Assembly: GCA_041738285.1 (NCBI GenBank)
Contig: JBGSQB010000066.1
Coordinates: 1 to 9,870 of the forward strand
Direction: 5' to 3'
Source: SZUA-521 sp041738285
GTDB taxonomy: Bacteria > Pseudomonadota > Gammaproteobacteria > Pseudomonadales > Azotimanducaceae
DNA: 9,870 nt
Every line of letters begins with the position of its first letter. The stretch's first letter is position 1. The notes below the pieces were generated by a model. It ran no database searches, was not told the origin of the DNA, and saw only the letters and a list, made by a program, of their open reading frames with translations. A program made the translations under genes and the position numbers. Shown piece by piece: positions 1 through 6,647 of the stretch.

Positions 1-154
1 ATCAAGCATATTGGCAAGGCGTGCAACGCAGCCATCGCCCTGCCAGGTCGTGCCCTACGGGAGCTCGCCCAAACGCGCCGGACTGCGTTGCGTCCCTTGG
101 CAATATGCTCGATATTCCCTGCGGGACGCGTCTTGTCCGACCCGTTTGGGCGAG
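1..154. repeat. Nested, interleaved inverted repeats downstream of the SPT gene
   Basis: Arm A (1-31) is the reverse complement of arm A' (83-113) at 26 of 31 positions; two of the five mismatches could be G-U pairs in RNA. Arm B (64-75) is a perfect 12-base inverted match to B' (143-154). The order is A-B-A'-B', so the two stems interleave. Seen another way, one reverse-oriented unit (113 down to 64) sits inside a split forward unit whose ends are 1-31 and 143-154. The near-identical 10-mers CCCTACGGGA (53-62) and CCCTGCGGGA (117-126) flank the inner unit. Further short stems occur at 90-96/123-129 and 102-106/112-116. The block lies just past the stop codon of the minus-strand SPT gene, so it could act at the 3' end of the acp-spt transcript. 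It resembles intergenic palindromic repeats (REP/BIME-like); the family is not identified. It may continue left of the window. Confidence 0.7.
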
Positions 155-187
155 TTCTGAAAGTGTCATTGATTGCGGCGCACTACA

Positions 188-1369
188 CTAGGCTGAGGCC
201 AGCGGGCCCTTCTCCTTCAGTGCGCGGTAGGCTTCGATGATGGTATCGACTTGTTCCGATGTGTGTGCAGCAGAAAGGCTGCAGCGCAGCAGGCAGAACA
301 ATCCTGGCGATGCCGAGGGCGGCACCAGATTGACGTAGACGCCGCGATCCAGCAGGAATTGCCAGGACGCGATCGTGGCGTCGGTATCGCGAATGATGAC
401 ACCGACAACCGGGCCGACCGTCGGGCCCAGTTCATATCCGAACTGCTGCAGGGCTCGATACACGCGCTCGGCATTCTCCATCAGCCGCATGCGTCGCTCG
501 GGTTCACGCTGGAGCACACGCAGTGCAGCGCGCGCCGAAGCAATGACCGACGGTACTGACGATGCCGAGTAGACATAGGAACGGGCGATGGGCCGCAGCG
601 CATCGAGGTTGTGACGGCGACTGACTGCGTATCCGCCCACACATCCGAGGCTCTTCGAGAACGTGCCAACCACGACATCGACCTGATCTTCCACGCCCTG
701 CTCTTCGGCCAGGCCGCGTCCGGTCGCGCCGAGCACACCGAAGGAGTGGGCTTCGTCGACCATCAATGCGACACCGTGGCGGCTGGTGACTTCGCACATG
801 TCCTTCAAAGGCGCGCGATCACCGAGCATGCTGTAGATGCCCTCGACGATGACGAGCGTGTCTTCCTTCGAACTCAGGCGTCCGAGTTTCTTGTCGAGAT
901 CGGCGGCGTCGTTGTGCTTGAAGCGGTACGTCGTAGCGCCCGACAGTTTGGCACCGTCATAGATGCTGGCGTGGCTCTCGGCGTCGAGCAGGAGATTGGA
1001 CTTGTGGTCGGCGAGTGCGGCGATCATGCCGAGATTGGCCTGAAATCCCGTGGTGAACACCATCGCCGACTTCGCCTGATAGAAGGCGGCCAATTCCGCT
1101 TCGAGGGCGCGATGCTCGGGGTAGGTGCCGTTGGCCATCCTCGAGCCGGTGGTGCCCGTGCCGAAGCGCAGCGCCGCGTCGCGGGCCGCTTCGATGCACT
1201 CGGGGTGGAACGTCATGCCCAGGTAGTTGTTGGTGCCGGCGAGGATTACCGCGCGGCCGTTCACCTTACCTTGGGTAGGACTGCCTTCGACGACGATCGG
1301 AATGCCCAACGCTTCGCCATGGCCAGCGGGCAGGATCTGGGTCCCGATACGCTTTTCGACCAGATTCAT
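188..1369 (-). CDS. spt: Serine palmitoyltransferase (alpha-oxoamine synthase family)
   Basis: PLP-dependent fold-type I enzyme of 393 aa, predicted to condense L-serine with a long-chain acyl thioester to give 3-ketosphinganine, the first step of sphingolipid synthesis; cytosolic or peripherally membrane-bound. Visible landmarks are GTNNYLG (45-51), TGTTGSRMANGTY (71-83), ESHASIYDG with His133 expected to stack on PLP, VDEAH with Asp205 and His208, the Schiff-base lysine Lys239 in GTFSKSLG, and the serine-carboxylate-binding arginine Arg362 in LLRCSL. From memory these blocks match Sphingomonas SPT more closely than KBL, BioF or HemA, notably the YVYSAS and YVN..PPSASPG stretches. There is no N-terminal membrane anchor, as in other soluble bacterial SPTs. 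The start ATG overlaps the stop of the upstream acyl carrier protein gene (ATGA), indicating translational coupling and a dedicated acyl donor. The main alternative is another alpha-oxoamine synthase acting on acyl-ACP. Confidence 0.88.
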   Translation of the reverse strand: MNLVEKRIGTQILPAGHGEALGIPIVVEGSPTQGKVNGRAVILAGTNNYLGMTFHPECIEAARDAALRFGTGTTGSRMANGTYPEHRALEAELAAFYQAKSAMVFTTGFQANLGMIAALADHKSNLLLDAESHASIYDGAKLSGATTYRFKHNDAADLDKKLGRLSSKEDTLVIVEGIYSMLGDRAPLKDMCEVTSRHGVALMVDEAHSFGVLGATGRGLAEEQGVEDQVDVVVGTFSKSLGCVGGYAVSRRHNLDALRPIARSYVYSASSVPSVIASARAALRVLQREPERRMRLMENAERVYRALQQFGYELGPTVGPVVGVIIRDTDATIASWQFLLDRGVYVNLVPPSASPGLFCLLRCSLSAAHTSEQVDTIIEAYRALKEKGPLASA

Positions 1370-1614
1370 CGTTCGGCGACCAGCCGGTCCACTTCCGCGG
1401 CGAGATCGTTGATGGTCCTGATCTCGGCCAGATCGTTGAGTGGGAAGCTGATGTCGAACTCGTCTTCGAGGTGTTCGACCAGCTCCATGATCTCGATGGA
1501 GGACAGTCCTACGTCGTCCACGAGGTCACTGTCGACTTCAACCGACACGCCTTCTTCGGCCAGTTGGTTGACAAGTTCCTTGAGGCGAACTGCATAATTC
1601 TCGCGCTGAGTCAT
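1366..1614 (-). CDS. Dedicated acyl carrier protein for the SPT
   Basis: Small acidic protein of 82 aa with the acyl carrier protein four-helix pattern. The 4'-phosphopantetheine attachment site is Ser39 in DVGLSSIEIMELVEHLEDEF (34-53). Aligned with E. coli AcpP, the usual Asp-Ser-Leu motif reads Ser-Ser-Ile, so the serine is kept but its flanking Asp and Leu are changed. Helix II after it (EIMELVEHLEDEFD) is strongly AcpP-like. The gene is first in a two-gene unit and overlaps the SPT gene by 4 bases, so it probably carries the fatty acyl group used by that enzyme, as the ACP next to SPT does in Caulobacter-type sphingolipid loci (family knowledge). A promoter with a perfect TATAAT lies about 40 bases upstream, inside the divergent ELM1-like gene. 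The Shine-Dalgarno sequence is weak. Confidence 0.9.
   Translation of the reverse strand: MTQRENYAVRLKELVNQLAEEGVSVEVDSDLVDDVGLSSIEIMELVEHLEDEFDISFPLNDLAEIRTINDLAAEVDRLVAER
1568..1598 (+). promoter_or_regulatory. Predicted sigma-70 promoter for the ELM1-like gene
   Basis: TTGACA at 1568-1573 is a perfect -35 hexamer and CATAAT at 1593-1598 is a 5/6 match to the -10 hexamer. The 19-base spacer is long. The expected start of transcription is near 1605, giving a leader of about 30 bases before the GTG at 1635. The whole promoter lies within the acyl carrier protein coding sequence on the other strand. Confidence 0.45.
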
Positions 1615-1634
1615 GTTGGTCTCGCCGAAGCGGA

Positions 1635-2732
1635 GTGTCGTTGAGCGGTAGCGATTATAGCGACAAAGCCGCGACGTCGGCCAAACCGGCGCGGATTTGG
1701 GCAGTAGCGAGCTATCGGGCGGGTGAGAACTCGCAGATCTTCGGTCTGGTTTCGCGCTTGCCGTTCGAGTCGGTCACCAAGCGGATGGTCTACGGCCCGC
1801 TCGCCCCGGTGTTCGGTATTGCGCGTATGGTCACGGACTCGGGCATTGATCGGCGGCGCTCTGACGCCCTCGAAGGCCCCTGGCCCGACCTCATCGTGTC
1901 GGCCGGCGTGAAGAACGAACCCATCTGCCGCTGGATCCGTGCCCGCAGTGGCGGCCGTACCAAACTCGTATTCCTCGGCCGGACGTGGGCGCGACGCACC
2001 CACTTCGATCTGGTGGTGACGACACCTCAATATCGGCTGCCCCGGGAACCGGGCGTGCTTCACAACCTGATGACGCAGCATGGTGTGACGCCCGAGCGAA
2101 TCAATGGCGCCGCGCACCAGTGGTGTGTGCGATATCACCAGTTGCCCGAACCGCGCATCGGCGTGTTGCTGGGTGGTGACTCGGGGCCGTTCGTATTCGG
2201 AGTGCAGGCTGCAATACGGCTCGGGCAGACACTCAACGAGATGGCGGGACGGCGCGGCGGTTCGGTCATGATCACGTCGAGCGCGCGCACCAATCCCGAG
2301 GCGGTTGCGGCGCTCGAGGCGGCGCTCGAGGTGCCCCATGACGTCCATCGCTGGCGCAAGGGTGAGACGGAGAATCCGTATCTGGGGATACTTGCGCTGT
2401 CCGATGAACTGGTTGTCACCGCCGACAGCATCGCGATGCTCAGCGAGGCGGCGGCAACCGGCAAGCTGGTGCACATGTTCGCGCTGCGCCCCGCGGGCTC
2501 AGCGGGTGCCGACAGCACGCCTAAGGCGCGGGCGTACGCGCAGGTGATGAAGTACGGCCCCGAACGCCTTTCCCGCGACCTGTCGCTGTTTCACGATCGC
2601 TTCATCGCCTCGGGTCACGGTGTATGGCTCGGTGAAGCATCGCGAGTTCCGGCCGGTGATGCGCTAGCCGAAGCCGCGATCACCTGTGAGCGAGTGATGG
2701 CGCTGCTCGAGGCGGATCTAGGGAAGCGCTGA
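1635..2732 (+). CDS. ELM1-family (COG3660/Mito_fiss_Elm1) glycosyltransferase-like protein
   Basis: Protein of 365 aa in the family named after plant mitochondrial fission protein ELM1. Bacterial members look like GT-B glycosyltransferases, but I know of no proven reaction. Conserved blocks shared with the second copy at 8926 are PDLIVSAG..NE (84-95), RWIRARSGGRT (99-109), GR.W (115-118), FDLVV (124-128), GVLLGGDSGP (176-185), TSSART (214-219), ENPY (246-249) and the VVTADS..ML.EA signature (260-272), which is the likely nucleotide-sugar-binding region. There is no signal peptide or clear membrane helix, so it probably works at the cytoplasmic face. The start is a GTG, chosen because the WAVASYRAGENSQ block follows directly and no in-frame ATG occurs until about residue 51. 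The gene diverges from acp-spt across 20 bases, which suggests a shared pathway. Donor and acceptor are unknown. Confidence 0.8.
   Translation: MSLSGSDYSDKAATSAKPARIWAVASYRAGENSQIFGLVSRLPFESVTKRMVYGPLAPVFGIARMVTDSGIDRRRSDALEGPWPDLIVSAGVKNEPICRWIRARSGGRTKLVFLGRTWARRTHFDLVVTTPQYRLPREPGVLHNLMTQHGVTPERINGAAHQWCVRYHQLPEPRIGVLLGGDSGPFVFGVQAAIRLGQTLNEMAGRRGGSVMITSSARTNPEAVAALEAALEVPHDVHRWRKGETENPYLGILALSDELVVTADSIAMLSEAAATGKLVHMFALRPAGSAGADSTPKARAYAQVMKYGPERLSRDLSLFHDRFIASGHGVWLGEASRVPAGDALAEAAITCERVMALLEADLGKR
1654..1684 (-). promoter_or_regulatory. Predicted sigma-70 promoter for acp-spt
   Basis: On the minus strand TATAAT (1659 to 1654) is a perfect -10 hexamer. The best -35 is TTGGCC (1684 to 1679), a 4/6 match at a long 19-base spacing. 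Transcription would start near 1647, about 33 bases before the acyl carrier protein ATG at 1614. The promoter lies inside the first codons of the divergent ELM1-like gene. Confidence 0.42.
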
Positions 2733-2813
2733 ACAAGTTGCGCGAGGCGCGTTGCTGGCGGAGCGCGCGCATCCATCTTGGTGATCCGGTTGAGGCGACA
2801 GCGCAACCACGGC

Positions 2814-3746
2814 TCAAGGCGTTTGTCTGGTGCCGGTGGAGTTGCCGTTGTCGAGAACCTTGATGCTCAACTGGGGTATCGACGCCACTTCGAACGCAGG
2901 CGCGCCGAGCAGGACTCTTCCATCGGATCGCTCGATGGATTGCAGTAGGCCGGTGGAGATCCGGTCTTTTGTGCTGCGGCGCTTCTTGTAGTCGACCACA
3001 TAGCGCAGGACGAACTCGACCCAGTTATCGGTGATACGCAAACTGACCATCGGCGCGAGCTGTGCGTCCTCGACCAAGTACTTGTTGGTCATCTGGTGCC
3101 AGTCACTCTTCAAATTCTGCGCGTGTGCGCCGGTAACATCTTCAAGCACGCGCTGGAATTCCTGACGTGCTAGCTCGTAGTCGCTACCGAATCTGACAGG
3201 CACCGTCATCTCGTCCCACAGGAATGGAAAATCGGATGAGTAGTTGTAGACGGGTTCCTTGAAGATGAAACTGTTCCCGACGCGGACAATGCGACCGTTG
3301 TACTGATCACCGTTGATCCATGCGCCGCACTCCATCAGAGTCGTCCGCAGCACTCCGATGTCTATGACGTCGCCCTTGATTCCACCCACCTGGACTCGGT
3401 CGCCTACGTCATACAGCCGCCCAAATGACAAGGCAATCCATCCTGCGACACTGACGATGATTTCCTGCAGGGCGAATGCGACTCCGGCGCCGACGACGCC
3501 GAGCAACACCGTGAGACCCGCCAACCTGTCGCTGAAGACGATCGACAGCAGCAGGATTGCGACGACATAACCGAAGAAAGTGATGAATTTCCTGAGTCGA
3601 TACCGTCGCTGTGCGTTCTCGACGTACCTGCCGAGCATTCCCTGCGCGTACTTGACCAGTACCACCACGACGAGCAGAACCGACGCAGCAGCAACCGCCT
3701 TGCCGAAGACCGGATCGAAAAGCCAAGTTCGAATCACTTCTTCCAT
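2814..3746 (-). CDS. MscS-family small-conductance mechanosensitive channel
   Basis: Inner-membrane protein of 310 aa, close in length to E. coli MscS (286 aa). Two N-terminal membrane helices (about 17-32 and 57-71) precede the pore-lining TM3 with its Gly/Ala pattern (LLGVVGAGVAFALQEIIVS, 81-99) and the beta-domain block FGRLYDVGDRVQVGGIKGDV (108-127). The C-terminal alpha/beta vestibule domain runs to about residue 290. The family's usual IPN motif after the beta domain is replaced by RVGNSFIFKEP, preceded by a short insert with the sequence ECGAWINGDQYN; the same variant may mark a subfamily. It likely opens on membrane tension to release solutes after osmotic downshock. It is convergent with the ELM1-like gene (81-base gap) and divergent from the HAD gene, so it forms its own transcription unit. 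Its place amid lipid genes may be coincidental. The Shine-Dalgarno sequence is weak. Confidence 0.88.
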   Translation of the reverse strand: MEEVIRTWLFDPVFGKAVAAASVLLVVVVLVKYAQGMLGRYVENAQRRYRLRKFITFFGYVVAILLLSIVFSDRLAGLTVLLGVVGAGVAFALQEIIVSVAGWIALSFGRLYDVGDRVQVGGIKGDVIDIGVLRTTLMECGAWINGDQYNGRIVRVGNSFIFKEPVYNYSSDFPFLWDEMTVPVRFGSDYELARQEFQRVLEDVTGAHAQNLKSDWHQMTNKYLVEDAQLAPMVSLRITDNWVEFVLRYVVDYKKRRSTKDRISTGLLQSIERSDGRVLLGAPAFEVASIPQLSIKVLDNGNSTGTRQTP

Positions 3747-4081
3747 GCGGAGTTGCCTGTCGGTGGCCTTGCGTACACCGGCTCGATCGCCTGCTTGACC
3801 GTGACTGAGGTGCGTCGCGCTATCGAGTATCGATCAGAACTCCGCGTGATTGCCAGCGCCGACCGGCAGGATACCCATGGCGGCCCGCCAATTCCCGCTA
3901 ATCCCGTTGCGCGCCATGCGTGAACGCGATGCATTGTCCTGCGCAGGCGATGGTCATGCACCATGACTCGACGCCGTGTCCATGGCAGTATCCGTCAGGG
4001 CAGATCGCACGCCTCGTGAGATTGATCGCGCACTTGGGTTTGGCCGGCCGAGCAAGCCATTCAGCGCGAGCTGAAGGTCAC
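3747..4081. other. Intergenic gap between divergent MscS and HAD genes
   Basis: This 335-base stretch has no ORF with recognisable protein similarity. It must hold the promoters of both flanking genes, but I found no convincing pair of -35 and -10 boxes: TTGACC at 3795-3800 has only a 2/6 -10 match at normal spacing. A short tandem TATCGAG/TATCGAT occurs at 3821-3834. No RNA gene, terminator hairpin or riboswitch was recognised. Confidence 0.5.
4073..4077 (+). promoter_or_regulatory. Shine-Dalgarno site fixing the HAD start
   Basis: GAAGG lies 4 bases before the ATG at 4082. Candidate in-frame starts further upstream (from 3920) would add 54 residues with no HAD-like content ahead of the catalytic DIDGT motif, so the 4082 start is preferred. 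Confidence 0.6.
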
Positions 4082-4882
4082 ATGAAAGACACGCGACTCG
4101 TTGCACTCGATATCGACGGCACTTTGATACGGCCGGGCGCCGGCCACGAAGCACTGCCAGACGCGGAGATCGTCGAAGTCATCGGGCGCCTGGTGGCTGC
4201 CGGCGTGGTCGTCGTACTTGCCAGTGGGCGCATGTACCCGGGTACTGCGCGCGTCGCGCGCCACTTGCGGCTCGAAAGCCCGCTGATCTGCCAGCAAGGG
4301 GCCAGTATTCATCATCCGGACGGCACGCTGTCGCATCGCTTCGCGATTGATGTCGACATTGCCGCTGAACTCGTGGAATTCGCCCAGGAACACCGCTGGC
4401 CGTTCGCGTGGTTCGATGCGGTGCGCTATCTCGTGTCACGTCGCAACGAAGCGTCCGACGAGTATGGGCGCGTATCCGGCGTCGTGCCGGAGTACCGGGC
4501 CGACGCCCACCGTTGCGGGGTCGTGCCCACCGGCATCGACATCGTCAGTACGCGGGAGGCAGCCAGCGGTGTGCACCGGCATCTGGCGCAACGGTACGGC
4601 GACCGCGTGCATCTGTTGGACTTCCCGTCGGTAACGGCAGCCCATTCGCCAGAAGCGAACAAGGGCAACGCGCTCGCCTTGCTTGCGGCTGACCTTGGCA
4701 TCGCGCAGCGCGCAGTGCTCGCTATCGGTGACAGCGTCAACGATGCACCGATGTTGCGCTGGGCCGGGCGCGGTATGGCGATGCCACATAGCGATCGCTA
4801 CGCGCGTGTCGCGGCGGACGAAGTGCTCGGCGGATCTGGCGTATCAGGTGTGGTGCCCCTCCTGCGCTCGATATTGCACTGA
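4082..4882 (+). CDS. Cof-type HAD-IIB family hydrolase (phosphatase)
   Basis: Cytosolic phosphatase of 266 aa with all four HAD motifs. Motif I is LDIDGT with nucleophile Asp10 and acid/base Asp12; motif II is VVLASGR with Ser48; motif III is Lys194 in EANKGNAL; motif IV is GDSVNDAPML with Asp217 and Asp221. The cap domain between motifs II and III (about 80-185) and the GDS.ND form place it in the IIB (Cof/YidA-like) subfamily, which usually hydrolyses sugar phosphates or related small phosphoesters. The substrate cannot be read from the sequence. The gene is alone on its strand, begins after a 335-base gap, and ends 9 bases from the convergent ABC transporter stop. A role in recycling sugar phosphates for the neighbouring glycosyltransferase-like proteins is possible but only inference. 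Confidence 0.87.
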   Translation: MKDTRLVALDIDGTLIRPGAGHEALPDAEIVEVIGRLVAAGVVVVLASGRMYPGTARVARHLRLESPLICQQGASIHHPDGTLSHRFAIDVDIAAELVEFAQEHRWPFAWFDAVRYLVSRRNEASDEYGRVSGVVPEYRADAHRCGVVPTGIDIVSTREAASGVHRHLAQRYGDRVHLLDFPSVTAAHSPEANKGNALALLAADLGIAQRAVLAIGDSVNDAPMLRWAGRGMAMPHSDRYARVAADEVLGGSGVSGVVPLLRSILH

Positions 4883-4891
4883 CGCCCGCCC

Positions 4892-6637
4892 TCAGTTCTG
4901 GCTCCTGCCCTTCGTCGCTGCAGTAGCCTCGCCGACGCCTGGCTCAGAAACTGCCTCAACCTGACTGTTGCGCAGGCGATAGACGCGGTCCGCGACTGCG
5001 GCGAGCGCGGGCTGATGGGTGACGGCCAGGATCGTGACTTCGCGGCTGAGCGCGGACAGGGTTTTGCAAATGCCCGCTTCGGTATCAGCGTCCAGCGCGC
5101 TGGTCGCCTCGTCCAGAATGAGCAGGCGCGGCTGATGGGCCAGGGCACGCGCAATCATGATGCGCTGGCGTTGACCGCCTGACAGGCGCGTGCCACGTTC
5201 GCCGACGATGGCGTGAATGCCGTCGGGCATGCGCGCAACGAACTCCTCCGCGTCGGCCGCTTTCAGGGCACGCAACGCATCGCTCTCAGTCAGCGACGGA
5301 TCACCGAGCGTGACGTTGTGCAGCACCGTGTCGTGCAGGAGCAGGTTGTCCTGCGGCACGTAGCCGATGCTGTGCCGCCAGGCGCGCAGATCGAGTTCTC
5401 CGATCGGCACGCCATCGATGCGTAGCTCACCTGCGGTCGGTGCGACCAGACCGATCACGAGGTCGGCGACTGTCGTCTTGCCGGCGCCCGAGTCTCCAAC
5501 CAGACAGGTAATGGTGCGCGCAGGCACTTTGAACGTCGCGTCATTCAGAATCGTATGAGCGCCATAGGCGAACGAGACACCGTCGAACTCGATGGCATCG
5601 TCGAGGGCGGTTGTAGCCGTGCCCGTGCTGCGTTCCGCGGCGGATCTGGCTTCGTCGATCGTCTTGTTGAGTGCCCAGTATGCGCTCTCGCAGGTGAGCA
5701 TCTTCTGATATTGCTTCTGTACCTTGCCGATACGCTTCAGCGTCTGACCGAGTACGAGCACCATGAACGTGACCATCGGCAGACCGATCTCGAAGGTGAC
5801 CAGGGCAACATAGATGCCAACCACGACAACCAGTGCCAGCAGCGACTCCTGCGCGCTCTCGAGACCCGCTTCACTGAGTGCCTGGCGTCGCAGCGCGTGG
5901 CGTAGCTTGCCGGTCTCGTAAGCGAGCACTTCCTCGGCGACGTGGTCGCGACCCATGGATTTGAAGGTCTTCACCGAAGCCAGTACGTCCGTGAGGCTGG
6001 ACAGTAGCGCGCGATACCAGCGCGTCTGTCGATCGCCGGCGCGCCTTGCAATGCGCACCAGCACGTGCGACGCACCGAGCACGGCGAGCCCGACGACGAT
6101 GCACAAGAGCGTTGCCTGCCAGGACGCGATCACCGCGACGCTCAGATACACGAGCGCCTCGATCAAGCTTGCAAGCACTCGCACGGCAAACACGTACGCA
6201 TTGGATGCGCGCCATGCTTCGGTGGCCATGGAGTTTGCCAGCGCGCCACTCGACTGGTGCGTGAAGAACTCCCAGCGCGAAGCGATGACCGAGCGCAGCA
6301 GGCTCATTCGCAGTTCGGTCGCGACGTCTGCGGCGATGTAGCCGATGCGCTGGTTGGCGAAGAAGATCAGGATGTTCTTCAGGACGATCGCGGTGAGGAT
6401 CACCGTCAGCAGTACGCCGAGGGTCGGCGTCATTCCGATCTCGGCCATGGCCTCGTTGACCAGGCGCGTGAAATCGTTGCTGTCGTCGGCACCAACCGAG
6501 GATGTCAGGGTCAGTTGCAGCGCGGGTAGCAACGCTGATAGTCCAATGCCATCAGCAAGACCCGACAACAGGAGCGCCAGCACGAGCAGCAGGCTCTGCC
6601 AGGGATAGTGAGTGACGAATGTCTTGAGCAACTGCAT
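4892..6637 (-). CDS. ABC exporter with fused membrane and ATPase domains (MsbA/PglK-like lipid flippase type)
   Basis: Half-transporter of 581 aa expected to work as a homodimer in the inner membrane. The N-terminal membrane domain (about 1-320) has six predicted helices and opens with a GLADGIGLSALLPALQ block (27-41), a form seen in lipid-linked-sugar and lipid exporters such as PglK. The ATPase domain has Walker A GDSGAGKT (381-388), Q-loop Gln429, signature LSGGQ (485-489), Walker B LLILDE (505-510) with catalytic Glu510, and H-loop His541, so it should be active. It is the last gene of the operon with the LptF- and LptG-like genes. I chose the ATG at 6637, which leaves a 10-base gap after the upstream stop; a TTG at 6679 would add 14 residues and overlap that gene by 32 bases. 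The likely substrate is a lipid or glycolipid, but the sequence does not name it. Confidence 0.88.
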   Translation of the reverse strand: MQLLKTFVTHYPWQSLLLVLALLLSGLADGIGLSALLPALQLTLTSSVGADDSNDFTRLVNEAMAEIGMTPTLGVLLTVILTAIVLKNILIFFANQRIGYIAADVATELRMSLLRSVIASRWEFFTHQSSGALANSMATEAWRASNAYVFAVRVLASLIEALVYLSVAVIASWQATLLCIVVGLAVLGASHVLVRIARRAGDRQTRWYRALLSSLTDVLASVKTFKSMGRDHVAEEVLAYETGKLRHALRRQALSEAGLESAQESLLALVVVVGIYVALVTFEIGLPMVTFMVLVLGQTLKRIGKVQKQYQKMLTCESAYWALNKTIDEARSAAERSTGTATTALDDAIEFDGVSFAYGAHTILNDATFKVPARTITCLVGDSGAGKTTVADLVIGLVAPTAGELRIDGVPIGELDLRAWRHSIGYVPQDNLLLHDTVLHNVTLGDPSLTESDALRALKAADAEEFVARMPDGIHAIVGERGTRLSGGQRQRIMIARALAHQPRLLILDEATSALDADTEAGICKTLSALSREVTILAVTHQPALAAVADRVYRLRNSQVEAVSEPGVGEATAATKGRSQN

Positions 6638-6647
6638 GCGAATTGAG

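Noticed and set aside
611..1597. Long plus-strand ORF (328 codons) opposite acp-spt
   Set aside because: It is antisense to two genes with clear protein families, has no recognisable motif, and is explained by high-GC codon bias.
1611..2474. Minus-strand ORF (287 codons) opposite the first ELM1-like gene
   Set aside because: Low-complexity Arg/His/Pro-rich translation with no family features; a shadow of the conserved plus-strand gene.
2733..2813. Possible bidirectional terminator between convergent genes
   Set aside because: Only weak stems were found (GTTGCGC 2737-2743 with GCGCAAC 2801-2807 across a 57-base loop; GGTTG/CAACC at 2788-2808) and no T-run follows.
3795..3823. TTGACC as a -35 box upstream of the HAD gene
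   Set aside because: The hexamer at 17 bases (CGCTAT) matches only 2 of 6 -10 positions, and the site is more than 250 bases from the start codon.
3734..3964. Small minus-strand ORF (76 codons) running into the MscS start
   Set aside because: No recognisable similarity, overlaps the MscS start in another frame, and has no clear ribosome binding site.
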